Shown piece after piece: positions 1 through 7,877 of a stretch of 18,527 nt of DNA (its first letter is position 1; every line of letters begins with the position of its first letter). A program made the translations under genes and the position numbers. Source of the stretch: GCA-2733415 sp964635575 (GTDB lineage: Bacteria > Bacteroidota > Bacteroidia > Flavobacteriales > Flavobacteriaceae); the NCBI GenBank assembly GCA_964635575.1, contig CAZWNY010000037.1:1-18527 (forward strand), given 5' to 3'. Under the pieces are notes generated by a model. The model was not told the DNA's origin. It made no database searches and was given only the letters and a program-made list of their open reading frames with translations.

Positions 1-1
1 A

Positions 2-1231
2 GACTTGGTGCTAAGGACCAATAATGTGGAACGAATGAGAATTTTAAATGGAGGAAATGTTGGAATAGGAGTTGCCCCTACTACTGCTATGGCACTAAGA
101 GTTGGTAACAATACAGACCTATTTGCGATTTATGCAGAGACTAGTAGTAATTACAGTTCTATTGCAGGCTTTCAATCTGGAAGTGGGAATGCAATTTTGG
201 GTCTTAACGATGGCACTGGAATCGGAGTTATAGGTCAATCAAATGAATCACATGGGGTGTTAGGATTTTCATCTTATGATGTTTCCATGGGACCAATTTC
301 TGCAGGAGTTACTTCTTTTGTAAATGGAGCAAATGGAGCAAATGGAATATTAGCACTTGCAACTCAAATACCAACAACTGCGAGTAATATAGGAATAAGA
401 GTAATTTCAGGTAGTTCAACTTCGATAAGCACAGCAATAGGAATGAATATAGGGATAAATATTAACGCTGCTGATTTAGGTTTAAATGTATATACTGAAA
501 GGTCCTCAGGAGAAAGAGAAGCTGCTCGTTTCAATACTAATTATGCAGGTTCTGGTTTTCTTGGCGCCCCAGATAATAGAGATATGCGAGCTCGATTGGC
601 TGGTTATACCTTAATAGAGATAGACGGAGAAGAAGAAGAATTGTATTATGGTGGTTACTTTAGTAGTGGAGAGTCAAATACTAATTACTCTTGGGCGTAC
701 TCAGGAGCACGATATGATTTTACAAATTATAAAATTATAGGAAACGGAACCGTTTCTACAATTGTTGAAGGTATTGATGAAAATGATACTAAAAAAATAA
801 TGTTTGCTCCAGAAGCGCCAGAAGTATTATTTGAAGACTATGGAACTGGAAAATTAGTAAATGGTACTGCGACCATAACTATTGATCCTATTTTTTCAAA
901 CAACATTACCGTTAATAAAGAACACCCTTTAAGAGTTTTTATTCAATTAGAAGGTGATTGTAAAGGTGTTTATGTAGTTGATAAAACAGCAAATAGTTTT
1001 GTTGTAAAAGAATTGCAAAACGGTAACTCTTCTGTTTCTTTTTCTTGGCATATTGTAGCTAATAGAAAAAATGAAACTAATAGTAAAACAAACGAAATAA
1101 CTGTTTATGAAAGTTTAAGGTTTCCTAATGCGCCATATTCAATAAAAGAAGAAGCTGTGGATGTTAAAATTATTGAAAAGAAAACACCAAAATCTTCGAG
1201 GATAGAAGAAACTTCTTCAACTAAGAAGTGA
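2..1231 (+). CDS. C-terminal part of a tail-fibre-like 'NVGIG' surface/secreted protein (5' end outside window)
   Basis: The reading frame is open back to the left edge, so the true start lies outside the window and 409-410 residues are visible. Residues are numbered here from the codon at position 5. The N-terminal visible part (1-25) has the 'NNVERMRI..GGNVGIG' pattern found in Bacteroidetes and phage tail-fibre-like proteins. A Gly/Ala/Ser/Asn-rich stretch (about 30-200) follows, poor in charge and rich in short beta-like repeats, including ANGANG at 108-113. The C-terminal module (about 265-355) reads FAPEAPEVLFEDYGTGKL, then ITIDPIF, LRVFIQLEGDCKGVYV and WHIVANRK. I recognise this as a recurring C-terminal domain of such proteins in flavobacteria, but its function is unknown to me. 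The last 20 residues are Lys/Ser/Glu-rich. There is no S74 peptidase motif and no obvious type IX sorting domain. Location at the cell surface is inferred from family resemblance because the signal peptide region is not visible. Confidence 0.8.
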   Translation, partial: DLVLRTNNVERMRILNGGNVGIGVAPTTAMALRVGNNTDLFAIYAETSSNYSSIAGFQSGSGNAILGLNDGTGIGVIGQSNESHGVLGFSSYDVSMGPISAGVTSFVNGANGANGILALATQIPTTASNIGIRVISGSSTSISTAIGMNIGININAADLGLNVYTERSSGEREAARFNTNYAGSGFLGAPDNRDMRARLAGYTLIEIDGEEEELYYGGYFSSGESNTNYSWAYSGARYDFTNYKIIGNGTVSTIVEGIDENDTKKIMFAPEAPEVLFEDYGTGKLVNGTATITIDPIFSNNITVNKEHPLRVFIQLEGDCKGVYVVDKTANSFVVKELQNGNSSVSFSWHIVANRKNETNSKTNEITVYESLRFPNAPYSIKEEAVDVKIIEKKTPKSSRIEETSSTKK

Positions 1232-1356
1232 ATTTTTAAAAAAAGAAAACAATAAGATATAGTAGTTGTAATTGACGTTATTTTATAGTAAAAAATCAGC
1301 AACATATCTTATCTGATGTAATTTTAATGATACTAGGGATGTTTATGCCTGTTTTC

Positions 1357-3807
1357 TTAAATACCTATCGATAATTTAAACGATAAACGTGCGCCTTCAT
1401 TAAAGCCAAACACTTGTAGTTGAGCTTTTAATAAATTAGCTGTTTGTAGCCAAATTCCGCCACCTATTGAAGTGTGATATAAATTAGAAAACTCGTTGGT
1501 TTTCCAAACTCTTCCTGCGTCAAAGCCTGCTAAAAACCCTATCTGTAATGGTAAAACTTCCGATTTTAAATCCTTTGCTTTCCATATAATATTAATGTTT
1601 GTATGCGCTGCGGAATTTCCTGTAAATCGTTGATTTCGAAAGCCTCTTAATCCTGAATTACCTCCTAAATTAGCGGCATAATAAAATGGTATTACATTGC
1701 CTATTGCTGTGGTGTAATTAAATGTTGTGGCAATGCTAATTTTATCTCCATATATAGGATGTGATAATTGAAACGTTGGGTTTAAAATTAAAATGCGATT
1801 ATTAGTTTTAGTTGTATTTACAATGCCTTTAGCTGAAAAATCGGCATTAAATTTTAAGTTTGAGTACAATGGGGAACTTGCGTTTTTGTATTGATATTTT
1901 AAGTGTAAACCTGTATAGTTTTTACGATTAAAAAAGCCTTTTGTTGGTGTAAATAATGTTTCGGAAGTAATAAACCTACCTTGAGTTGCTTCTGTTTTAT
2001 AGCTCTCTACAAATAAATTGACTATTGCTTTGTATTTTTTTTCATTTTTTACGAGCCCTATTTGTGTATAAAAACTTTCTATTCGTACTCTATTATAATT
2101 TAATTTTAAATTCCGATCTAAATTGGGTGTTTCGTTTCCGAGACCAAAAAAATTTGTTGCATAATTTGGACTCTGATATCCTAAATTTACAAATGCATTA
2201 AAATAATTTGATAGTGTTGCTACCTCAGCATAATAATTAGCATTAATTCCTAAATTCCCTAAGTTTGCAATAGCAGTTATTTTGTGTTTTTGAGAAAACG
2301 GATTTCTATTAAAGTTTTGGGTTAAAATTTCATGAGTAAATCCAATAAAAAGTCCATCGTCTGGGTTGGCACCAAATTTAGGTTTCAATTTGTGTTTTAC
2401 ATGTTTGTACTTAGTGTTATTTACGGTAGTAAATTTATTAGTAGTTGCTAATTTAACCTTTGCTTTGTGTGTTTTTATAAGGTATGTTTTTTTCTTTTCA
2501 TCATAAATTGTAATTTTAGTTCCGTTGTCGAGTACATATTTGTCGTTACCTTTTCCGCCTATAAGGGCTATTGGTATATAGGATTTACTTGTTCCTGTTG
2601 CTGTAAAATAGTCATTTCCGTTTAAGGCGTAAAGCCATATGTGATGTGTTGTATTGTTAAAAAACTCAAATTCTTGTTTTGGTTTGTTTTCTCCTGTTTT
2701 TGAGGCGTATATTTGTATAACGGTGCTTTTTTGTTTTCGAGTTATTTTAATTACATCGTTTGCATTTGTGCTGTATATAATTTTATTTTTATGGATTAAA
2801 TTATAATATGCATTTGCAATAACATCTAAATTTTTAATACGAAATATAAGAATTTCAAATAATTGATTAATGATTGATAAATCGCTTCCTTTGGGTAATT
2901 CGATTTTTATTTTATGTAGTGTTTTTTCTGATAGTTTATCTTTAATAAAACGAATTTCTTTTCTCCATGTTTCATAAGGTATTTCGCTTAATAAATTAAC
3001 ATCAAAACCGATTTGTAATTTGGAGATTTTTTTTATATTTTTAATTGTTTTTCCGTAAGGTTCAAAATGCTTGTATGCGGGAATTAGCTTGTTTAATAAA
3101 TGATAATTATCATCATCATATTTCATGTATTGGTTCTTATAAAATGACACATAAGGGATTAATTCGTTGTTGTGTCTAATCCATTTATAACTTTCAGGAT
3201 TTTGATTGTAATTACCGATTAAAAAATCTAACAATCGTTTTCGTAAGTATAATGATTTATTTATTGTTATCTCATAATTGTTATTTGCCATAACAAGCAT
3301 TTGTGATGTAGAAAAAGTTGTGTTTACACTATTTAACTGTTGTATTGTTTCTTTAAAAGCTACTATTTTTGGGCTGTTTGTTGTAAGTTGAAGTTGCTCT
3401 GCTAATAATGAGGTTATTATATTTGCAAATGGAAATGATAAATAAGAGGCGTTATTTAACGAGTTTTTTAATGACGTACCTTGTATGCTTTTTTCGGTAT
3501 ATGCATCTTCTAAATTAAATTGTTGTAATAAATTTGAGGTGCTATTTTTTAAAATTTCTATTTGATAGTTTTTAGGGAGTTGTAACAGCAATGGGAATTG
3601 CATTGGTGTTTGGAACATTATTTTATAACCTATTGGTTTTTTAAAAAAGGATTGCTCTTTAAAAGTATCAATAGTTAACCATACAGAATCTTTTACGATT
3701 TTTTGAGCTATTAATTTTGGTGATAAACACATCAAAAACAAAAATAAAGCACTCCAAACGGTAGTGTTTTTAAATTTTAGTACAGGAGCTGTTTTTTTAG
3801 CGTTCAA
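1357..3807 (-). CDS. Outer-membrane BamA/TamA-like (surface antigen) beta-barrel protein with degenerate periplasmic domain
   Basis: The product is 816 residues with an N-terminal signal peptide (about 1-35, ending KLIAQ). The C-terminal half (about 480-816) looks like a surface-antigen (Omp85-type) barrel: NPDDGLFIGF at 481-490, NFFGLGNET at 552-560, LGGNSGLRGF at 714-723, and a final strand ending in LSFKLSIGI. The middle (about 150-440) resembles the segment between phosphoesterase and barrel in the long (roughly 1200-residue) flavobacterial metallophosphoesterase-barrel proteins. Here no phosphoesterase domain is present, and the usual 'GDWDRHEDQW' and 'PRDRDQ' motifs read GNYNQNPESYKW (198-209) and VSFYKNQ (220-226). 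The start is TTG at 3807-3805, the only start that keeps the signal peptide. It lies 15 bases after the stop of the rhomboid gene, in the same frame, so the two are probably one operon. Function is unknown; transport or assembly at the outer membrane is a guess from the barrel. Confidence 0.8.
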   Translation of the reverse strand: MNAKKTAPVLKFKNTTVWSALFLFLMCLSPKLIAQKIVKDSVWLTIDTFKEQSFFKKPIGYKIMFQTPMQFPLLLQLPKNYQIEILKNSTSNLLQQFNLEDAYTEKSIQGTSLKNSLNNASYLSFPFANIITSLLAEQLQLTTNSPKIVAFKETIQQLNSVNTTFSTSQMLVMANNNYEITINKSLYLRKRLLDFLIGNYNQNPESYKWIRHNNELIPYVSFYKNQYMKYDDDNYHLLNKLIPAYKHFEPYGKTIKNIKKISKLQIGFDVNLLSEIPYETWRKEIRFIKDKLSEKTLHKIKIELPKGSDLSIINQLFEILIFRIKNLDVIANAYYNLIHKNKIIYSTNANDVIKITRKQKSTVIQIYASKTGENKPKQEFEFFNNTTHHIWLYALNGNDYFTATGTSKSYIPIALIGGKGNDKYVLDNGTKITIYDEKKKTYLIKTHKAKVKLATTNKFTTVNNTKYKHVKHKLKPKFGANPDDGLFIGFTHEILTQNFNRNPFSQKHKITAIANLGNLGINANYYAEVATLSNYFNAFVNLGYQSPNYATNFFGLGNETPNLDRNLKLNYNRVRIESFYTQIGLVKNEKKYKAIVNLFVESYKTEATQGRFITSETLFTPTKGFFNRKNYTGLHLKYQYKNASSPLYSNLKFNADFSAKGIVNTTKTNNRILILNPTFQLSHPIYGDKISIATTFNYTTAIGNVIPFYYAANLGGNSGLRGFRNQRFTGNSAAHTNINIIWKAKDLKSEVLPLQIGFLAGFDAGRVWKTNEFSNLYHTSIGGGIWLQTANLLKAQLQVFGFNEGARLSFKLSIGI

Positions 3808-3822
3808 ATTGTGTCGTAATTT

Positions 3823-4494
3823 TTATAGTTTATCGGTTTGTATAAGTATAAATAAAACAATAATTGGTATTCCTATTAATAAGGTTACTGTTTGTTGTTC
3901 GATTGCAAAATCTACCATTCTTAATAAATTTATCATTCTGTTTGACAATGCAATTTCAGACCCTAAAGTAATTGCTATTGCATATCCTGCAATAGCTCCT
4001 CCAAAATGAGCTGCATGACCAATGTTGCCTATTTGTTTTTTCATACCAACAATACTGTACACTAAATATCCAATACCAAAAAGCCAGCCAGGTATTATAA
4101 AATTAATTATCATGTCGGGCATTAAAATTATTGCTGCATAAATAACACCTGTAACTGCTCCGCTCGCACCAATAGCACTATATCGATTGTTGTTTTTATG
4201 AAAATAATAAGATAATGCACTACCTAATAATAAACTAAATAAGTAAATAATAAGAAAAACAGATTGCCCTAAAGTGGAAATTATTATCGGTGCAAAAAAG
4301 TACAATCCAACCATATTAAACAATAAATGTTGCATGTTTGCATGTAAAAAACCTGAGGTAATATTCCGGTATTGTTCACCGTTTTTTATAGCTCCAATAT
4401 TAAATTTGAATTTATCAAAAAAGTGAGAATCATTAAAGCCTTTGTATGAAATTAAAGCATTTAAGCCAATAATAATAAGTAGTATAATATTCAT
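3823..4494 (-). CDS. Rhomboid family intramembrane serine protease
   Basis: The product is 223 residues from ATG 4494. It is a polytopic membrane protein with the rhomboid signature. The HANMQHLLFN box gives the H-x4-H-x3-N pattern (H51, H56, N60). The catalytic serine S111 lies in GASG, and the catalytic histidine H163 lies in GHAAHFGG. It should cleave transmembrane segments of other membrane proteins in the inner membrane; the substrate cannot be told. An upstream TTG at 4512-4510 would add six residues (MKLKKN). That TTG is part of a TAGCTTTG promoter -7 box on this strand, so I prefer the ATG. The barrel protein gene follows after 15 bases, and lpxL diverges upstream. The C-terminal hydrophobic stretch (about 203-219) suggests an extra transmembrane helix after the six-helix core. 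Confidence 0.92.
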   Translation of the reverse strand: MNIILLIIIGLNALISYKGFNDSHFFDKFKFNIGAIKNGEQYRNITSGFLHANMQHLLFNMVGLYFFAPIIISTLGQSVFLIIYLFSLLLGSALSYYFHKNNNRYSAIGASGAVTGVIYAAIILMPDMIINFIIPGWLFGIGYLVYSIVGMKKQIGNIGHAAHFGGAIAGYAIAITLGSEIALSNRMINLLRMVDFAIEQQTVTLLIGIPIIVLFILIQTDKL

Positions 4495-4509
4495 GTTTTT
4501 TTTTAATTT

Positions 4510-4517
4510 CAAAGCTA
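4510..4517 (-). promoter_or_regulatory. Bacteroidetes -7 promoter element for the rhomboid operon
   Basis: On the minus strand this reads TAGCTTTG, an exact match to TAnnTTTG. The -33 position reads ACTG after a 19-base spacer, a partial match to TTTG. The predicted transcript would start roughly 11 bases before ATG 4494. Confidence 0.5.
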
Positions 4518-4575
4518 CACCTTTTAATTAAAAAAACAGTTATCATTAACAGCTTTCAAACAATTAAAATATGCT

Positions 4576-4583
4576 TATATTTG
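4576..4583 (+). promoter_or_regulatory. Bacteroidetes -7 promoter element for lpxL-type gene
   Basis: The sequence TATATTTG matches TAnnTTTG exactly and ends 17 bases before the ATG at 4601. A weak -33 candidate, TTTC, sits at 4554-4557. It is divergent from the rhomboid promoter about 60 bases away. Confidence 0.6.
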
Positions 4584-4600
4584 TGTAAAAATATTAAAAG

Positions 4601-5488
4601 ATGCATTTATTAGCGTACATACTTATTTATCCGATTATTTGGATAATTTCTAATTTACCTTTTCGGATATTTTATTTTTTTTCGGATATTATTTTTCTAT
4701 TTGTATATTATGTTATTGGGTATAGGAAAGCAGTAGTTACCGAAAATTTAACATTAGCTTTTCCTGAAAAATCTGAACAAGAAATTAAAAGCATCCGAAG
4801 AAAATTTTATAAACACATGTGTGATTTGTTTTTAGAAATGACCAAAACAATGTCTATTTCTGAAAAAGAAATGCTAAAACGGTTTAAATATACAAATCCT
4901 GAATTTATACAGCAATTAGAACAGAAAAAAAGTGTTGCTATTATGACTTCTCATTATGCAAGTTGGGAGTGGACTGTTATTCTGCAATATCATGTACAGT
5001 CAAAATGTTTTGGTATTTATAAACGAATTACAAATCCTTATTTTGATAATTTGGTGCGAAAAATTAGAGCAAAATATAATAGCGAATTAGTAACATCTAA
5101 AGAAAGTATTTCGTTAATTTTGAATAATAAACGCAATAATATTTCTTCTATTTATGGTTTTGCTAGTGATCAATCTCCAAAATTACAAAAAGCATATCAT
5201 TGGAAAAACTTTATGGGACATAAAGTGCCTGTGCATACTGGAGCCGAAATGTTAGCTAAAAAATGTGATTTAGCAGTTTGTTATTTAAAAACCGTAAAGG
5301 TAAAACGAGGTCATTATGAGGCTACTTTTATTCCTATTACAGAAAATGCAAAGGACTTTGAAAACTACCAAATTACAGATATTTTTTTAGAAATGGTTGA
5401 AAAACAACTTTATGAAACACCTGAATATTATTTATGGACACATAAACGCTGGAAACACCGTGGAAAAAAACCTAATAAAAACGTATAA
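4601..5488 (+). CDS. LpxL/HtrB-type lipid A (lysophospholipid) acyltransferase
   Basis: The product is 295 residues, close to the usual length for the LpxL/LpxM/HtrB family. These enzymes transfer a secondary acyl chain onto the lipid A precursor at the inner face of the cytoplasmic membrane. An N-terminal membrane anchor (about 3-38) is followed by the catalytic H-x4-D/E box in TSHYASWEW, with H118 and E123. Further family blocks are ASDQSP at 188-193, WKNFMGHKVPVHTGAEMLAKK (about 201-221, acceptor and acyl-binding region) and the C-terminal YLWTHKRWKHR. Flavobacterial genomes often carry only one such gene, but I cannot tell lipid A acylation from ornithine or other lipid acylation by sequence alone. 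It starts at ATG 4601 behind its own promoter. bshB1 follows after 96 bases with a separate promoter. Confidence 0.88.
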   Translation: MHLLAYILIYPIIWIISNLPFRIFYFFSDIIFLFVYYVIGYRKAVVTENLTLAFPEKSEQEIKSIRRKFYKHMCDLFLEMTKTMSISEKEMLKRFKYTNPEFIQQLEQKKSVAIMTSHYASWEWTVILQYHVQSKCFGIYKRITNPYFDNLVRKIRAKYNSELVTSKESISLILNNKRNNISSIYGFASDQSPKLQKAYHWKNFMGHKVPVHTGAEMLAKKCDLAVCYLKTVKVKRGHYEATFIPITENAKDFENYQITDIFLEMVEKQLYETPEYYLWTHKRWKHRGKKPNKNV

Positions 5489-5570
5489 AAAATAGTGTTT
5501 TTTTCATTTTTTCATTTTTTTCTTGCTATAAAAAAACACTCCTGAATGTAATATAAACTGTTTTTTTCTT

Positions 5571-5578
5571 TACATTTG
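5571..5578 (+). promoter_or_regulatory. Bacteroidetes -7 promoter element immediately before bshB1
   Basis: The sequence TACATTTG matches TAnnTTTG exactly and ends only six bases before the ATG at 5585. Transcription would begin at or within a few bases of the start codon. No good -33 TTTG is seen about 19 bases upstream. Confidence 0.55.
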
Positions 5579-5584
5579 TATAAT

Positions 5585-6301
5585 ATGAAATTAGATATAT
5601 TAGCATTTGGAGCTCACCCAGATGATGTAGAGTTAGGAGCAGGAGCTACTATTGCAAAAGAAATTGCAGCAGGTAAAAAAATTGGTATTATTGATTTAAC
5701 AAAAGGCGAATTAGGAACAAGAGGTTCTGCTGAATTGCGAAAAATTGAATCCAAAAATGCTCAAAAAATATTAGGAATATCTGTACGAGAAAATTTAGGT
5801 TTTGAAGATGGGTTTTTTATAAATGATAAAAACCACCAACTGGAAGTTATAAAAATGATACGTAAATACAAACCGAAAATTGTATTATGTAATGCGATTA
5901 AAGATCGGCACATTGATCATTTAAAAGGAAGTAATTTAGTGTCTGACGCTTGTTTTTTATCAGGTTTATTAAAGATAGAAACTTTTTTTGATGGAAAAAA
6001 ACAAGAAAAATGGCGGCCAAAAATTGTATATCACTATATACAATGGGAAGATATAAACCCTGATTTTGTGGTAGATGTTTCTGGTTTTATAGATGTAAAA
6101 ATAAAAGCAGTACAAGCATATAAATCTCAGTTTTTTGACCCTAATAGTAATGAAGAAAAAACTCCTATTACGAGTAAAAACTTTTTAGAAAGTGTAAATT
6201 ATAGAGCAAAAAATTTAGGAAGATTAATAGGTGTAGCACATGCGGAAGGTTTTACTGTAGAACGTTTTGTAGCAACACATAGATTGAGCGATTTAATTTA
6301 A
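5585..6301 (+). CDS. bshB1: Bacillithiol biosynthesis deacetylase BshB1 (PIG-L/LmbE family)
   Basis: The product is 238 residues. It is a zinc-dependent N-deacetylase of the PIG-L/LmbE fold. In the family it removes acetyl from N-acetylglucosaminyl malate, the second step of bacillithiol synthesis in the cytoplasm. Visible motifs are GAHPDDVELGAG (H11, D13, D14), DLTKGELGTRGS (38-48) and KDRHIDH (H109, D111, H112), giving the expected H/D/H zinc ligands. The C-terminal AHAEGF is also typical of the BshB1 subgroup. A TTG at 5576 could extend the frame by three codons, but it lies inside the promoter -7 box, so ATG 5585 is chosen. bshA and bshC are not in the window. A strong terminator follows at 6406-6448. 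Confidence in the family is high; the exact bacillithiol role rests on similarity. Confidence 0.9.
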   Translation: MKLDILAFGAHPDDVELGAGATIAKEIAAGKKIGIIDLTKGELGTRGSAELRKIESKNAQKILGISVRENLGFEDGFFINDKNHQLEVIKMIRKYKPKIVLCNAIKDRHIDHLKGSNLVSDACFLSGLLKIETFFDGKKQEKWRPKIVYHYIQWEDINPDFVVDVSGFIDVKIKAVQAYKSQFFDPNSNEEKTPITSKNFLESVNYRAKNLGRLIGVAHAEGFTVERFVATHRLSDLI

Positions 6302-6405
6302 TATTAAGTTTTGTTATCATTAACTGTCCAATAAAAGGTAAAATATCACTTTGCTGTATGACTTATTTGTAACACTAATTAATATCGCAAAAAGTAAAAT
6401 TTTTA

Positions 6406-6448
6406 AAAAAAACCTGAAACAATATAATTTATTATTTCAGGTTTTTTT
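6406..6448. terminator. Bidirectional rho-independent terminator between bshB1 and the M28 peptidase gene
   Basis: A perfect 14-bp inverted repeat runs 6406-6419 with 6435-6448. Its core is CCTGAAA/TTTCAGG, the loop has 15 bases, and A- and T-tracts flank the core. It lies between two converging genes and can end transcripts on both strands. Confidence 0.82.
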
Positions 6449-6468
6449 AGTTACTAAATATATATATA

Positions 6469-7515
6469 TTAATTACCGTCTCTATCTACTTTTATGCGTT
6501 CTTTTTTATTAACGAGTTCCCATGCAGTATAAAAAATAAGCTTACTTCGTATGGTTAATAAATCGTAGTTTATTTTATCTGCGGTATCCGTATGTTTATG
6601 ATAATCTTCATGAATACCACTAAAAAAAAACACTGCGGGTACACCGTTTTTTGCAAAATTATAATGGTCAGATCTATAATAAATACGTTCAGGGTCGTTA
6701 CGATCGTTATACTTATAATCTAATTTAAAATTAGTAAGGTTTTTGTTTGCTTTAATAACTGCGCTATCTAAACCTGTACTTAATCGGTCGGCACCAATTA
6801 CATATACGTAGTTTTTGTTTTTTTTATGGATAGTATCTGATCGCCCAATCATATCTACATTAATATTTGCAATTGTATTTTTTAGTTCAAAAACAGGGTT
6901 TTCAGCATAGTACCTTGACCCATAAAGGCCTTTTTCTTCTCCTGTTACATGTAAAAACAAAATAGATCGTTTGGGTCCGTTTCCTTCTTTTTTGGCTTTT
7001 TTAAATGCTTCTGCAATTCCCAGTAAGGCAACTGTTCCTGTTCCGTTATCGTCTGCTCCATTAAAAATTTTACCGTCTTCAATACCAATATGATCTAGAT
7101 GTGCTGAAATTATTAAAAGTTCGTCAGGTTTTTCAGTTCCTTTTATATAGGCTAAAACATTTTCTGAATCGTTTTTGGAGTGTCCGTCAAAAAAGGCTGC
7201 GGGAATATTTTGAAAATAATTATCGGTACCAAAAGCAGAAGGTATGTTCATTTCTTTATATTTTTTTTTAAGAAATTCTGCTGCTTTTTTTTGCCCAGGT
7301 TCTCCTGTATTTCTGCCTTCAAATTCATCAGAAGAGACGATGTACAAATTTGTTTTTAGTTTTTCTTTAGTTATTGTATTTGCATATTTTTGACTAAGAA
7401 AAACGTCACTGACACTTGTATGTTTTTTAGGGTCAATTTCTTTTTTTGGAATTGTTTTAGTGCAGTTACATGCAATTAACAATATGGTACTTAGAGTAAT
7501 TAGTGTTTTTTTCAT
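6469..7515 (-). CDS. M28 family metallopeptidase, lipoprotein
   Basis: The product is 348 residues. It is a di-zinc M28 (aminopeptidase-like) exopeptidase anchored as a lipoprotein: the signal sequence ends in LLIAC with the lipid-bearing Cys at 16. Zinc ligands and catalytic residues are visible: H139 in SAHLDHIG, D155 in GADDNGTGT, E193/E194 in TGEEKGLYGS, D221 in VDMIGRSD and H308 in HKHTDT. SSDEFEGRNTGEPG (61-74) is also typical of this group. It probably cleaves peptides in the periplasm or at the outer membrane. It is the last gene of a three-gene operon, starting 8 bases after the small membrane protein gene, and ends before the bidirectional terminator. The start is ATG at 7515. Confidence 0.93.
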   Translation of the reverse strand: MKKTLITLSTILLIACNCTKTIPKKEIDPKKHTSVSDVFLSQKYANTITKEKLKTNLYIVSSDEFEGRNTGEPGQKKAAEFLKKKYKEMNIPSAFGTDNYFQNIPAAFFDGHSKNDSENVLAYIKGTEKPDELLIISAHLDHIGIEDGKIFNGADDNGTGTVALLGIAEAFKKAKKEGNGPKRSILFLHVTGEEKGLYGSRYYAENPVFELKNTIANINVDMIGRSDTIHKKNKNYVYVIGADRLSTGLDSAVIKANKNLTNFKLDYKYNDRNDPERIYYRSDHYNFAKNGVPAVFFFSGIHEDYHKHTDTADKINYDLLTIRSKLIFYTAWELVNKKERIKVDRDGN

Positions 7516-7523
7516 AATTGTGT

Positions 7524-7871
7524 TTAGTTTAAGTTTTCTAATTCGTTTAATTCCTCAAGTTCTTCTAAATCTTTTATGGCTTCTTTTTTAGATTTTTCTT
7601 TGCGTTGCTCAAACTGAATGTCTTTTACAACTTCATCTTTTACTAAAACAGATCTACTCATAGATATTAAAGCACCAATAAAAGCAATGCCTATTAATAT
7701 TTTTGGTAGTTTGGTCGATAATGCTTCTTGTTTATTTAGTTTTAATAGTATAAAACCACATACTATAGTAATGAAAGCAGGAAAAACGGTTAGGTTTCCA
7801 ATCGGGAAAAAAGTAAATGCGATAGTAATAATACATCCTGTAACAGCTATAATTAAGGCTAATATTCTCAT
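7524..7871 (-). CDS. Small three-helix membrane protein with acidic C-terminal tail, function unknown
   Basis: The product is 115 residues. Three hydrophobic segments are visible (about 3-22, 27-44, 57-72). A charged tail follows (78-115), rich in Lys then Glu/Leu, ending in a repetitive DLEELEELNELENLN that may form a short coiled coil. I do not recognise the family. The gene starts 6 bases after the DUF3108 stop and ends 8 bases before the M28 peptidase start, so the three are almost certainly co-transcribed. Inner-membrane location is inferred from hydrophobicity. Confidence 0.82.
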   Translation of the reverse strand: MRILALIIAVTGCIITIAFTFFPIGNLTVFPAFITIVCGFILLKLNKQEALSTKLPKILIGIAFIGALISMSRSVLVKDEVVKDIQFEQRKEKSKKEAIKDLEELEELNELENLN

Positions 7872-7877
7872 GTTTTT

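Noticed and set aside
1254..1310. Inverted repeat AAGATAT / ATATCTT between the first gene and the barrel gene
   Set aside because: Only seven A/T-rich pairs across a long loop, without a T-tract; likely chance.
3764..4009. Open frame on the plus strand across the start of the barrel gene and end of the rhomboid gene
   Set aside because: It is antisense to two well-supported genes and has no recognisable protein features.
5494..5540. Possible terminator after the LpxL-type gene: AGTGTTTTTTT paired with AAAAAAACACT
   Set aside because: The stem is almost all A/T, the loop is 25 bases and no T-tract follows on the plus strand; too weak to call.
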